Assembly: GCA_021730205.1 (NCBI GenBank)
Contig: CP072533.1
Location: 434,001-498,000 of the forward strand
Direction of reading: 5' to 3'
DNA length: 64,000 bases
Source: Candidatus Ruthia sp. Cpac_8_S14
Lineage (GTDB): Bacteria; Pseudomonadota; Gammaproteobacteria; PS1; Pseudothioglobaceae
A model generated the notes under the pieces. The model had not been told where the DNA came from. It was given only the letters and a program-made list of their open reading frames with translations, and made no database searches. Shown piece by piece: positions 9,761 through 21,486 of the stretch (positions are counted from its first letter, which is position 1; every line of letters begins with the position of its first letter). The translations under genes and the position numbers were made by a program.

Positions 9761-11968
9761 TTAAAAATCATCAAGGTTGGCTAAATAATTAGGTACATCT
9801 TCTTCTAAGCGTTTGTATAAACCTAGAGAAGTGGTGGCTAAGCCCTTGAGTACGAGCTCAATTTTAGTCACGTAGTCGTAATCACCATCACTAACATGCT
9901 CTTTAAAGTGCGCTAAACGTAGCGCCCAACAACAAGATTCATAAGCAATGCCTGTGGTTTCTTTGTTGGTAATTGAATCACTAATGGATCGGTTAATACC
10001 AGCAAATACATGTATTTTTTGTGTTAATGGATAAGCACCATACAATTCAGCTGATTTTTTGCCACTATCATCATAATGTGCCAAGGTTAAAAACTTTCTA
10101 GGGCTTAGAATATAACCAACTGAACTATTGCGCTTACTTATTTTATTGGTTTTTGGGTTGTATTGTAGTGAGTTATTAAAGGCAAAATCACGAATCGTTA
10201 AATTAGCTGACATGGCAATATCAGAATATTTTCTTTGACTAACTAAGGCGCCACTACTGTTCATACCCATGTCATCAAATCGGTATGCTTGAGCTATTTT
10301 TAAGCTTAAATAGGTATCACCTGTCTCTTCATCAATAAAATCTGACTCAAGGCCAAAAGTAAGGTCATTGGCACTGGCAATTCTATCAATGCCTGTAAAT
10401 TTTTGCCCTGAAAACAGACCTTCATATGAATCATTTTTATCATCTGAGTCAAAATTAGGCAGCGCACTTTGGTCTTTTTTAGGTGTGTAATTGTAAGCCA
10501 GCCTTGGGGTTAGAGTTTGGGTTAAACTTGTACCAAATAAGGATATTTTCCTTTTTAAAAATAATTTAGAATCAAGATTAAAATTAACAATATTGCGCTT
10601 TTGATTAGCAATATCATCCATCGTGTAATCAATTGTTGATAAATTCAAACTTGGGGTAAGGGAATAGTTATTACTCCTTATTGAGCGGCTAAATTTTGCT
10701 TGTGCGTAAGTGCGAACCCCGGTTTTATTGGTTGCGGTATTTGAGTTTTTGTGCGTAAATTTTGTACTAACCAATGATAAATTAACATGACGCCCGCCTA
10801 AGCCTTTATAGCCTTTATTAATGGATAATTCTGGTGCACGCGTGTACGAGGCACTGCCATTATTAATGAGTTGCTCTGACTCGGCAAATAAAGACATGGT
10901 TAAATTTTGCTTTTGGTCTTTATAGGACAAATCAACATGAGATTGCAATTCTGAATCCGAAGTATTGCTATGAGCAATTTCTTTAAAATAATCTGAATCC
11001 GACACCCGGTTAGTAACAACACTTAAATCAGTTTTGGCATTAAGTGATAAATCTAATTTTGAATTTAATAGCCAGCGTCTATTATTTGTAATTTTATCTT
11101 TATTTAAATAATGACCCTCAATTTCAAAACGCCCATCGTCCAAGTAATTATTATTAGTAATAAGTTGACGATATTTGCCTTCAAGTACACTACCACGACT
11201 TGACAGCTGATTAAGCGTTAAAAGAAAATCATAATCAGGGGCAATATTAAAATAATAAGGAATTCTAACTTGGTAGTTGCTACCTTTGTCAGTGTCTGAT
11301 TCATTGTAACCACCAAATGCTGGTGCTAAAAATCCAGAGTCACGACCTTTCAACACCCATTCATGGTGGGGAGAATAAAAAATAGGCATGCCTAAAAACT
11401 CAATAGTAACATCCTCTGCTGTACCCTTGTTTGTTGAAGAATTTAATGTGATTTTATCAGCCTTCATTTGCCAATCAGAATTACCAAGTGGGCATAAACC
11501 ATAGCTACCTGAGCTAAATACTTGTTTAGTGCCATCATTAGTTATAACTTGAGCGCGACCATTTATCCTTGAATCAGGGTAGTGAAATTTGACCTGATTT
11601 AGTGTTGTGTGAGTCACTTCGCCTTGTTTTTTAACCACAGCCTTATCACCAGTCAGCATAAGCTCGTTATCTTGAAATTTAACATGACCAATTGCTGTAG
11701 ATACTTTACTAGATTTGTCAATACTAATTTTATCAGCACCTAAAAAATAAGCACTTGAATTTAATGAGACATTGCCTTTTAAAAAATAATTGCCACCTTT
11801 AATAACTTCACTATAATCTGCTTGAACATCAAGATCTTTGATTTTATCTGAAAGGATTTGTTTCGGGAAAAGCAAGGCATTGTTTTGACAATTTAATACT
11901 AAGCTTTCGGCGTTAATAGTATTAGATAGTAGGGTAAATAATGAATAAAGAGCTAATTGCTTTTTCAT
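9761..11968 (-). CDS. lptD: LPS-assembly outer-membrane protein LptD
   Basis: Outer-membrane beta-barrel that places lipopolysaccharide on the cell surface. The start at 11968 gives a signal peptide (MKKQLALYSLFTLLSNTINA); an in-frame ATG at 12001 would add 11 residues before it. An OstA/LptA-like N-terminal domain (about 45-190) precedes a long barrel with alternating strands. Cysteines near the N-terminus (LNCQNN), at GLCPLG and a CC pair near the C-terminus (YESCCWALR) match the disulfide-forming residues of LptD. Slightly shorter than the E. coli protein (784). Operon order lptD-surA is conserved. Confidence 0.93.
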   Translation of the reverse strand: MKKQLALYSLFTLLSNTINAESLVLNCQNNALLFPKQILSDKIKDLDVQADYSEVIKGGNYFLKGNVSLNSSAYFLGADKISIDKSSKVSTAIGHVKFQDNELMLTGDKAVVKKQGEVTHTTLNQVKFHYPDSRINGRAQVITNDGTKQVFSSGSYGLCPLGNSDWQMKADKITLNSSTNKGTAEDVTIEFLGMPIFYSPHHEWVLKGRDSGFLAPAFGGYNESDTDKGSNYQVRIPYYFNIAPDYDFLLTLNQLSSRGSVLEGKYRQLITNNNYLDDGRFEIEGHYLNKDKITNNRRWLLNSKLDLSLNAKTDLSVVTNRVSDSDYFKEIAHSNTSDSELQSHVDLSYKDQKQNLTMSLFAESEQLINNGSASYTRAPELSINKGYKGLGGRHVNLSLVSTKFTHKNSNTATNKTGVRTYAQAKFSRSIRSNNYSLTPSLNLSTIDYTMDDIANQKRNIVNFNLDSKLFLKRKISLFGTSLTQTLTPRLAYNYTPKKDQSALPNFDSDDKNDSYEGLFSGQKFTGIDRIASANDLTFGLESDFIDEETGDTYLSLKIAQAYRFDDMGMNSSGALVSQRKYSDIAMSANLTIRDFAFNNSLQYNPKTNKISKRNSSVGYILSPRKFLTLAHYDDSGKKSAELYGAYPLTQKIHVFAGINRSISDSITNKETTGIAYESCCWALRLAHFKEHVSDGDYDYVTKIELVLKGLATTSLGLYKRLEEDVPNYLANLDDF

Positions 11969-12110
11969 GGTGATTGTGTATATTTTCTCAAATATTGACA
12001 TTTTAACATTTATATACCGTAATAATAGATTGCTTATTAATTACATAAGCTTGCTTTAGTTTGGGTAAAATAACCCCGATTTTCACTATATTTGGACACA
12101 CATAAATAAG

Positions 12111-13274
12111 ATGGCTTGGAATGACAACAACAATAAAAACCCTTGGGCTGGTAGTAATCAAACACCACCAGAATTAGAGGAAGTGATTAAAGATTTTAAA
12201 AATAAATTTGACGGTTTCTTTAGTAATAAAAAATCATTGAGTGCTGGCGTATCTAAAATGCCCTCAAGTGGTTTTAAATATATATTCATTTTGGTTTTAT
12301 TGGTTTGGTTGTTGTCAGGTATTTATATTATTGATCCAGCTGAAAAAGGCGTTGTGTTACGTTTTGGTGCATTCCAAGAAGAAACCTCTCAAGGACCTCA
12401 TTGGCATATTCCTTATCCGATTGAAACTTTAAATAGAATTAATGTTGAACAAATTAGAACAGTTGAAATTGGTTATCGTAACGTGGTTAACGGCAATCGA
12501 CGCTTTGGAGGGAATGTTTCATCCGAATCTTTAATGCTGACTAAAGATGAAAATATGATTGAAGCTAAGTTTGCAGTTCAATATAAAGTTAATGATGTTC
12601 AAGCTTATTTATTTAATGTTGCCAATCCAGATACAACACTTCGTCACGTCTCTGAAAGTGCCATTCGACAAGTTGTTGGTCAAAACACTATGGATTACAT
12701 CTTAACTGAAGGTCGAGTTAATATCGCTGATGATATTAAAGAAAAATCTCAAAGTTTACTCAATAAATATGAGACTGGCTTGTTAATAACAACGGTTAAC
12801 ATGCAAGATGCACAGCCACCAGAAGAGGTGCAATCTGCTTTTTCTGATGCGGTCAAGGCTCGTGAAGACAAACAACGTTTGATTAATGAAGCACAAACTT
12901 ATGCCAATGATATTTTACCAAAATCTCGTGGTAAAGCTGCGCGTATGCTTGAGGAATCAAAAGCTTATGAATCTAAGGTAGTTTCTAAATCAGAAGGTGA
13001 GGCGTCGCGCTTTAAGCAAATTTTAGCAGAGTATGAAAAAGCACCCAAAGTTACTAGAGAGCGTTTATATCGCGAAACCATGGAAAATGTACTGGCTTCT
13101 ACCAGTAAGGTAGTGGTTGATTCTAAGGCTAACAGTATGATGTACTTACCTATTGACAAATTGATTAATGCTAGACAAACGAATACTCAAGTTATTGCCC
13201 AAGAATCATCAACAAAACAAAACAATCAAGGTGATAATATTAGAGACATTTTCCGCAATAGAGGAGGCAGATAA
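12111..13274 (+). CDS. hflK: FtsH protease modulator HflK
   Basis: Inner-membrane SPFH/band-7 protein that forms a complex with HflC around the FtsH protease. 387 residues: a Gly/Asn-rich N-terminus containing MAWNDNNNKNPWAG, one transmembrane helix (about 55-75), the band-7 domain starting GIYIIDPAEKGVVLRFG, and a coiled-coil rich in Ala/Glu (about 240-320). It reads divergently from lptD across 109 bases. The stop codon overlaps the hflC start (TAATG). Confidence 0.95.
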   Translation: MAWNDNNNKNPWAGSNQTPPELEEVIKDFKNKFDGFFSNKKSLSAGVSKMPSSGFKYIFILVLLVWLLSGIYIIDPAEKGVVLRFGAFQEETSQGPHWHIPYPIETLNRINVEQIRTVEIGYRNVVNGNRRFGGNVSSESLMLTKDENMIEAKFAVQYKVNDVQAYLFNVANPDTTLRHVSESAIRQVVGQNTMDYILTEGRVNIADDIKEKSQSLLNKYETGLLITTVNMQDAQPPEEVQSAFSDAVKAREDKQRLINEAQTYANDILPKSRGKAARMLEESKAYESKVVSKSEGEASRFKQILAEYEKAPKVTRERLYRETMENVLASTSKVVVDSKANSMMYLPIDKLINARQTNTQVIAQESSTKQNNQGDNIRDIFRNRGGR

Positions 13275-14131
13275 TGCAAAAAATAGGTTTATCAATAATT
13301 GCTGTTTTATTCTTAGTATTGAGTTCAGCACTTTACACAGTTAACGAAACCCAAGTCGTTATTAAATTGCGTTTAGGTGAGATTGTCACTGTTGAGGAAT
13401 CTCCAGGTCTTAAGTTCAAAATGCCGTTTGTTAATAATATTGTAAAATTTGACAATCGTATTCAAACTTTAGATGCAGCAGCCGAGCGGTTTTTAACAGG
13501 TGAGAAGAAAAATGTAATTGTTGATTCTTATGTTAAATGGCGCATTATTGATGCTGAGGAGTTTTACAAATCAACAGGTGGTAATATAGCAAGAACCAAT
13601 AATCGTTTAACACAGATTATTAAAACCGGTCTTAAGAGTGAGTTTTCAAAACGCACGATTGCTGATGTGGTTTCTGGAGAGCGTAGTGAAATTATGTCCA
13701 ATATTGTCAGACTTGCTAAAAAAGACATTGCTCAATTTGGTATTGAAATTATTGATGTGCGTATTAAACGAATTGATTTGTCACAAGAGGTATCTAATTC
13801 AGTTTATCGTCGTATGCAAGCAGAACGCCAACGAGTGGCCAAGGAATTTAGATCCAAAGGTGCAGAAGAGGCTGAAATCATCAGAGCGGCAGCTGACAAA
13901 GAGCGTACCATTATCTTGGCAAATGCTTATCGCGATTCTGAGAAAATTCGAGGTAAAGGTGATGCAGTTGGTGCAAATAACTATGCGCAAGCCTATAATA
14001 AGAATACAGATTTTTATGCTTTTTATCGTGCGCTAGAGTCATATAAAAAGTCATTTTCTAATCAAAACAATATTTTAGTACTTAATCCAAATACGGAATT
14101 TTTCCGTCACTTCAACTCGCAAATTAAATAA
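13274..14131 (+). CDS. hflC: FtsH protease modulator HflC
   Basis: Partner of HflK in the large periplasmic cage that restrains FtsH. 285 residues with an N-terminal membrane anchor (about 4-22), the band-7 domain (YTVNETQVVIKLRLGEIV, about 22-40) and the diagnostic C-terminal VYRRMQAERQRVAKEFRSKG motif followed by DFYAFYRALESYKKSF. Coupled to hflK by a TAATG overlap with GGAGG just upstream. Confidence 0.95.
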   Translation: MQKIGLSIIAVLFLVLSSALYTVNETQVVIKLRLGEIVTVEESPGLKFKMPFVNNIVKFDNRIQTLDAAAERFLTGEKKNVIVDSYVKWRIIDAEEFYKSTGGNIARTNNRLTQIIKTGLKSEFSKRTIADVVSGERSEIMSNIVRLAKKDIAQFGIEIIDVRIKRIDLSQEVSNSVYRRMQAERQRVAKEFRSKGAEEAEIIRAAADKERTIILANAYRDSEKIRGKGDAVGANNYAQAYNKNTDFYAFYRALESYKKSFSNQNNILVLNPNTEFFRHFNSQIK

Positions 14132-14136
14132 TTAAA

Positions 14137-15093
14137 ATGGGGGCGTGGCAACTACCTGAAGGCATAGATGAACTCACTAACAGTCAAGCATTAGTTTTTG
14201 AATCTCTGCGCCGTCAGCTTTTGGATTTATACGCTGATAAAGGTTTTGGCTTGGTCATTCCACCTATGGTTGAACATGTCAACTCACTCTTGTTGAACAG
14301 TGATGCTGTTGATAAAAAAACCTTTAAATTATTAGATCCTATCAGTGGCAAGATGCTAGGTGTGCATGCTGATATTACCCCACAAATTGCACGTATTGAT
14401 GCCAAACGTAGCAGTGACTTAGTTGAAAAATATTGCTATATTAATTCAATTTTAAAAACCAAGGCAGATGATTTTTATGCCTCACGCTCTCCCATTCAAG
14501 CTGGTGCTGAGTTGTATGGTTCAGATGAAATTAGCGCTGATATTGAAGTGATTAAGCTAATGCTAGAAAGCTTAAAACTGTTATCAATTAGCCCAATCGT
14601 GCTTAGTTTGGGTAATGTTGCAATTTTTGATGCACTGATAGCACAAGAAGACATTTCAACACAAACTATCATACAACTGCGAGCAATTCTCTCACATCGT
14701 TCAACCCCAGATTTGGCAGTATTTTTAAATAATAATGCGCTTAAAAATGCTGATTTATTTACTCGTTTGATCAAACTAGAAGGGGAGTCAGATGTTTTAA
14801 GCAAGGCATTGACAATATTTAGCCATCTTGATCAAGCCAAGGTAGCCATTGAGGATTTAATTACCATTGAGAAACAACTTAGTACCAAAGGTATTAAAGC
14901 CATTTTTGATCTTAGTGAATTACAAGTTCATGAGTATCACACTGGCATTGTGTTTTCAGCTTATAACGAAAACTACTCCAAAGCATTGGTACAAGGGGGG
15001 CGTTATAATGGCATTGGCAGATCTTTTGGCAAATCAAGAGCGGCTACTGGTTTTTCATTTGATTTGAAATTTTTATCTCAACGTCATTTTTAG
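14137..15093 (+). CDS. hisZ: ATP phosphoribosyltransferase regulatory subunit HisZ
   Basis: Histidyl-tRNA-synthetase paralogue that activates the short HisG in histidine biosynthesis. Seen are the N-terminal LPEGIDEL, the HisRS-like motif-2 region ADITPQIARIDA, SPIQAGAELYG, and near the end LVQGGRYNGIGRSFGKSRAATGFSFDLK. At 318 residues it is about 70 shorter than typical Pseudomonas HisZ because the sequence ends just after the GFSFDLK block. It starts 5 bases after hflC in the conserved order hflK-hflC-hisZ-purA. Confidence 0.92.
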   Translation: MGAWQLPEGIDELTNSQALVFESLRRQLLDLYADKGFGLVIPPMVEHVNSLLLNSDAVDKKTFKLLDPISGKMLGVHADITPQIARIDAKRSSDLVEKYCYINSILKTKADDFYASRSPIQAGAELYGSDEISADIEVIKLMLESLKLLSISPIVLSLGNVAIFDALIAQEDISTQTIIQLRAILSHRSTPDLAVFLNNNALKNADLFTRLIKLEGESDVLSKALTIFSHLDQAKVAIEDLITIEKQLSTKGIKAIFDLSELQVHEYHTGIVFSAYNENYSKALVQGGRYNGIGRSFGKSRAATGFSFDLKFLSQRHF

Positions 15094-15135
15094 TAAATGG
15101 TTTTGAGCAAATACTTTTTTAAAAACATTAAATAG

Positions 15136-16464
<1,329 letters not shown>

Positions 16465-16468
16465 TTAA

Positions 16469-18586
16469 ATGTCAGATCCCCATTATAAAAGAGAGTCAGA
16501 AAAGTACGACAACCCAATCCCTTCAAGGGGATATATCCTTAGTTTTTTTGAAAATAAATCACACACATTACATGAGTTGTTCGATTTATTGGTCATTGAG
16601 CATCATCAAAAAAAACCCTTAACGCACCGCCTTAAGGCTATGGTTCGTGACCAACAGTTAAATTGTGATCAGCGTGGCGTGTATCACAAATTTAGTGCAA
16701 GAAGCGGGGTGATGACTGGTACAGTGATTGCCAACCCAAGAGGCTTTGGTTTTATTGCACTAGGTGAAGGTGGTAAAGATTTAAGACTGTCATCAAAACA
16801 AATGCAATTGGTTTTTCATGGCGACCGAGTCAAAGCACGCTTGCTTAACCAGCGCGGTGACGCGCAAATTATTAAAGTTATCAAAAGTGTTGAAACTGTA
16901 GTAGGGCGCCTACATCTTGAAAAAGAAAGGACTTATGTTGTGGTTGACGACAAGCGTATTAAGCATAATATTAGCATTCCAAAGATTAATAAAGAACATC
17001 TTGATGAACAAATTGTGATTGTTAAAATCACCAAATCCCCAACTTTAGAAAGTCAAGCGGTGGGTGAAATTGTCCAAATTTTAGGCAGTTACATGGATGA
17101 AGGCGTAGAAATAGATTCTGCCCTTTATCGCAATGGTATTCCAATTGATTTTTCACCCGAAGCACTCGTGCAAACCGATAAATTATCAAGCACAGTAATC
17201 GATAGCGATAAAAAAGGTCGAGTTGACATCACTAAAATGAAATTAGTTACGATTGATGGTGAAGATTCTCGCGATTTTGATGATGCTGTTTACGCACAAG
17301 CCACTAACAAAGGCTGGAAATTGGTTGTTGCCATTGCTGATGTATCGCACTATGTGAAAGAAGGCTCAGACTTAGACAAAGACGCCATAGATCGTGGCAA
17401 TTCGGTATATTTCCCACGCCGTGTTGTACCAATGCTGCCTGAGGCTTTATCGAACGGTTTATGTTCAATCAATCCTGATGTTGAACGCTTGTGCATGACT
17501 TGTGAGATGAATATTGATACTCATGGCAATTTATTAGATTATAAGTTTTATCCTGCCGTTATGTTTTCACATGCACGATTGACCTACACCAAGGTGAGCC
17601 AAATTTTAGAACATCATGATGTCGAACTCGCTCAGCAGTATGCATCAGTGATGGATAATTTAAATGCACTGTATGATTTATACAAAGCCCTTAAACACGC
17701 TAGAATTAAGCGTGGGGTGATGGATTTTGACTACATTGAATCACAAATTTTATTTAACGATAATGGTAAAATTGACAATATTGTTGCCTGCTCTCGCAAC
17801 GATGTCCACAAACTGATTGAAGAATGCATGTTAATGGCCAATCAAGCCAGTGCTAAATTTTTAAACCATCATAATGAGGATTTTTTATACCGAATTCATC
17901 CCAAACCTACGGCAGAAAAAGTAAAAGTTACTCGCCAGTTTTTAACCGCCATTGGCTTAACGCTTGAAGGTGGTACGCAACCAGACTCTAAAGACTTTGC
18001 CAAAGTGCTTGAAAGTGCCAAAGGCAGAGATGATGAAAACATCATTAAAACCATTGTTCTACGCACCATGAAACAAGCCGTTTACACCCCTGCTAACGAA
18101 GGCCACTTTGGCTTGGCATTTGAAAACTATACTCATTTCACCTCACCTATCAGACGCTACCCTGATCTTTTGGTACATCGCGCTATTAAACGCGTTTTAG
18201 ACAAGAAGAGCAGAAAACCCAGCAAAAAAATGCTTGAAATTGGCGCACACTTATCCATGACCGAGCGTCGAGCAGACGACGCCTCACGCGATGTTGAACA
18301 ATGGCTAAAATGCGAGTACATGCGTGATAAAGTAGGGAATACCTTTAATGGTGTTATTTCTGGCGTTGCTAGTTTTGGTATCTTTATCGAGCTTACTGAC
18401 GCATTTGTCGAAGGCATGATTGCCATGCGTGACATGAAAGATGACTATTATACTTTTGACGACCTCCATCATCAACTCAAAGGCGAACGCACTGGCAAAG
18501 TTTATCAACTAGGCGACACCATCAAAATTCAAGTTGTTTCTGTTAATCTTGACGATAGGCAGATGGTGTTTGTGCCAGCTAAATAA
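16469..18586 (+). CDS. rnr: Exoribonuclease RNase R
   Basis: 3'-5' exoribonuclease that degrades structured RNA. 705 residues: an N-terminal winged-helix segment (about 20-75), cold-shock domains (about 80-230), the RNB catalytic domain (about 255-600) with the conserved VTIDGEDSRDFDDAVYA, and an S1 domain (GVISGVASFGIFIEL, about 625-700). It ends right after S1 and so lacks the Lys-rich C-terminal tail that extends the E. coli protein to 813 residues. It follows purA by 4 bases. Confidence 0.95.
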   Translation: MSDPHYKRESEKYDNPIPSRGYILSFFENKSHTLHELFDLLVIEHHQKKPLTHRLKAMVRDQQLNCDQRGVYHKFSARSGVMTGTVIANPRGFGFIALGEGGKDLRLSSKQMQLVFHGDRVKARLLNQRGDAQIIKVIKSVETVVGRLHLEKERTYVVVDDKRIKHNISIPKINKEHLDEQIVIVKITKSPTLESQAVGEIVQILGSYMDEGVEIDSALYRNGIPIDFSPEALVQTDKLSSTVIDSDKKGRVDITKMKLVTIDGEDSRDFDDAVYAQATNKGWKLVVAIADVSHYVKEGSDLDKDAIDRGNSVYFPRRVVPMLPEALSNGLCSINPDVERLCMTCEMNIDTHGNLLDYKFYPAVMFSHARLTYTKVSQILEHHDVELAQQYASVMDNLNALYDLYKALKHARIKRGVMDFDYIESQILFNDNGKIDNIVACSRNDVHKLIEECMLMANQASAKFLNHHNEDFLYRIHPKPTAEKVKVTRQFLTAIGLTLEGGTQPDSKDFAKVLESAKGRDDENIIKTIVLRTMKQAVYTPANEGHFGLAFENYTHFTSPIRRYPDLLVHRAIKRVLDKKSRKPSKKMLEIGAHLSMTERRADDASRDVEQWLKCEYMRDKVGNTFNGVISGVASFGIFIELTDAFVEGMIAMRDMKDDYYTFDDLHHQLKGERTGKVYQLGDTIKIQVVSVNLDDRQMVFVPAK

Positions 18587-18589
18587 GGT

Positions 18590-19745
18590 GCTATAATTTT
18601 TTCTAGTAGAACAATTAAAAACTAAATTTTATAGTGATATTCTTTTATAAAAATAAAGAAATAGGTTTTATTTTTAATATTTCAAAATGGCAATGGATTA
18701 AAAAGAACAATGCATAGAGGCGGCATATCTTAGAATATGGCTCATAGGCCGCCTATAACTGGCTTTGTGAGCGCAAACATGCTGATGGAAAAAAACTATC
18801 ATTACTGAAAGAGATACCAAAGGTTTTAGAGTATCAGATGCAATTTGAAAGGTATTTAAGCGTGGGAATACAGGGGGCTGGCCGAATTTTATTGAAAAGG
18901 ATGAGAAACTTGCGTTTGACGTAACTGTAGAAGATGAAAAATTATGGCATGACGAAGAAACACGTAATTTGTTAAAGAAAATAACATGGAAGGAACGTTC
19001 CTGATCCTCATTTTTTTATAACGGCACCAAATATTTATAATGCCGTAGAGGATCGACATAGGAAGTTACACCATGTTTGGTTCGAGGAAGAAAATTCTGA
19101 GTATAGCAGTGAACCTGATGCTATTATTCTCAGGATAGAAAAACAGGTTAAAAGCCCATTGCCAAGATTCTCGATGTAACCCCTGAAAATAATAAGTAGG
19201 TTGCTTTAGAGATAAAAAATATGACATTCACAAGAATCGAAAAGGAAATAATATTTTTAAAGACTGTTCAAGAATTAATTGACAATAGGTAAAGACCCTG
19301 ACTCTGAAATAAGATTTAAGAACAACAACACATCAACGTTTCTTCAATATTATCCTAGTGGATTTCCTTTCCAAGTCAGATGAAAATGTCACGGGAGAAA
19401 AACTATCGTATCTTTATCAGTGAATGGAAAAGACACTTTAGCAGTTGAAATTAGTCATATATCAAATTTCGGCATATGTCTTTTGACACATCGAAAGGAA
19501 TTATTTATGTCCTATGAATATTTTCCTTTAGGTAGTCTATCTAAAAAAAGTAGCTGTTTAGTTGTGTAAGTTATAAAGTTCAAACATTAGTTATTTAAAA
19601 GCATTTAACAATAATTAGGCTTGACATTCGATTTATTCTAATAGAAATCTTTGCATAATATCAAATCGGCAAAGCTTGTCATTTTGTTAACCATCTCTGT
19701 TTATGTAAAGGACTCTCATTAAGATTTAACCAAGTAATTGAATAG
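18590..19745 (+). other. Decayed region without intact gene; traces of a DUF2442-like domain
   Basis: No frame longer than about 60 codons fits a gene. Short coherent peptides occur in different plus-strand frames: WPNFIEKDEKLAFDVTVEDEKLWHDEE (about 18880-18960), FITAPNIYNAVEDRHRKLHHVWFEEEN (about 19016-19096) and, last, LAVEISHISNFGICLLTHRKELFMSYEYFPLG (about 19437-19533), which resembles a DUF2442 domain. The first two I cannot name. The region looks like one to three plus-strand genes in advanced decay. Confidence 0.4.
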
Positions 19746-21410
19746 TTAATCAGTAACCGCACCTTCAGAGGCAGATTTAGCTAACTTGGCAAACTTAGCC
19801 AATACGCCTTTAGTGTAGTTTAGCTTAGGTTGTATCCAATTAGATAAACGTTTATCAATCATAGTTTGCTCAATTAATAATTCTAAAATGTTGTTTTTTG
19901 CATCAATTAAGATTTCATCTCCATCTTCAACCACAGCCAGTACACCACCTTTAAAGGCTTCAGGGGTGATGTGACCAACTACAAAACCATGTGTACCGCC
20001 AGAGAAGCGACCATCAGTAATAAGGGCAACCTTGCCGCCTAAGCCTTTGCCCATAACTGCAGAAGTGGGGGCGAGCATTTCGCGCATACCAGGACCACCG
20101 ACAGGACCTTCATAGCGAATGACGATAACGTCACCCGCTATTATTTGGTCATTTAGAATGGCTTCAAGCGCATCTTCTTCGCGAGAAAAACATTTCGCAC
20201 TACCTTTGAAGCTCAAGCCTTCTTTGCCAGTGATTTTTGCCACAGCGCCATCAGTTGCAAGATTGCCACGTAGAATTCTAAGGTGTGAATCTCTTTTTAT
20301 TGGGTTGTCTAATGTTCTAATGATTTCTTGGGAATCAGCGTATGGCTTAACGTTTTCTAAATTTTCAGTTAGAGTTTTGCCTGTTACTGTTAGGCAGTCT
20401 CCGTGCAATAGTCCTGCATCAAGTAGCATTTTCATTAGTGGCAATGTACCGCCAATTTCAACCAATTCACTCATCATATATTTGCCTGATGGTTTAAGGT
20501 CAGCAATAACGGGCACTTTTTTGCCAATGCGAGTAAAGTCATCAATTTTAAGATTAACCTCAGCAGCACTTGCCATGGCAATTAAATGCAAGACAGCATT
20601 GGTTGAGCCACCCAGTGCAATAATCACGGTAATGGCATTCTCAAATGCTTTTATGGTCATAATGTCACGAGGTTTAATGTCTTTATTTAATAAATTAAGA
20701 ACGGCTTGTCCAGCTTGAACGCAATCGTTATTTTTATCATCTGAAATAGCATCTTGCGCGCTAGAATTTGGCAAACTCATGCCCAATGCCTCAATTGCTG
20801 ATGCCATAGTGTTAGCCGTGTACATACCGCCACAAGAGCCAGAACCAGGAATGGCTGTTTTTTCAATATTTTCCAGTTCAATTGCATCAATTGCATGATT
20901 GGCAAATTGGCCAACTGCTTCAAAAACACTCACTACATCTGTATGATTTTTACCTGGCTGAATGGTGCCACCATAAACAAAAATACTAGGGCGGTTAAGG
21001 CGTGCCAAGCCGATAATACAACCAGGCATGTTTTTATCACAACCACCAATAGCAACCACACCGTCAAAACCTTGACAGCTAACAACAGTTTCAATTGAAT
21101 CAGCAATGACCTCACGTGAGACTAAAGAATACTTCATGCCCTCAGAACCCATAGAAATACCATCTGAAATAGTGATAGTGTTAAAAATAACGGCTTTTCC
21201 ACCTGTGGCATTGACTCCTTTTGATGCTTTATCAGCCAATTTATTAATGTGCATATTGCACGGCGTTACCATTGACCAAGTGCTTGCTATGCCTACTTGA
21301 GGTTTGTTAAAATCCTCTTTTGTAAAACCAACCGGGTAAAGCATAGCGCGACTTGGTGCGCGCTCAAACCCATCAACAACTTGTGAGGAATATTTTCTTG
21401 GGTTGCACAT
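19746..21410 (-). CDS. ilvD: Dihydroxy-acid dehydratase
   Basis: Iron-sulfur dehydratase that forms the 2-oxo acids for valine, isoleucine and leucine. 554 residues, normal for the short IlvD form. Iron-sulfur ligands are seen in [13 protein letters not shown] (about 117-129) and [14 protein letters not shown] (about 189-202). The C-terminal [19 protein letters not shown] block is present. It stands alone on the minus strand; a long antisense open frame over its middle is a composition shadow. Confidence 0.97.
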   Translation of the reverse strand: MCNPRKYSSQVVDGFERAPSRAMLYPVGFTKEDFNKPQVGIASTWSMVTPCNMHINKLADKASKGVNATGGKAVIFNTITISDGISMGSEGMKYSLVSREVIADSIETVVSCQGFDGVVAIGGCDKNMPGCIIGLARLNRPSIFVYGGTIQPGKNHTDVVSVFEAVGQFANHAIDAIELENIEKTAIPGSGSCGGMYTANTMASAIEALGMSLPNSSAQDAISDDKNNDCVQAGQAVLNLLNKDIKPRDIMTIKAFENAITVIIALGGSTNAVLHLIAMASAAEVNLKIDDFTRIGKKVPVIADLKPSGKYMMSELVEIGGTLPLMKMLLDAGLLHGDCLTVTGKTLTENLENVKPYADSQEIIRTLDNPIKRDSHLRILRGNLATDGAVAKITGKEGLSFKGSAKCFSREEDALEAILNDQIIAGDVIVIRYEGPVGGPGMREMLAPTSAVMGKGLGGKVALITDGRFSGGTHGFVVGHITPEAFKGGVLAVVEDGDEILIDAKNNILELLIEQTMIDKRLSNWIQPKLNYTKGVLAKFAKLAKSASEGAVTD

Positions 21411-21486
21411 AATATTTTCTTCGTATGATAAAAAGATTAAATTTTAGACTAAAATAGGCGTTTCATTAAGCATTTTAGCCGTCAAC

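Noticed and set aside
13638-14036. 132-codon plus-strand frame inside hflC
   Set aside because: Out-of-frame shadow of hflC, which is complete.
20119-20718. 199-codon plus-strand open frame
   Set aside because: Lies wholly antisense to the catalytic part of ilvD; peptide has no coherent motifs, and the overlapping ilvD is unmistakable.
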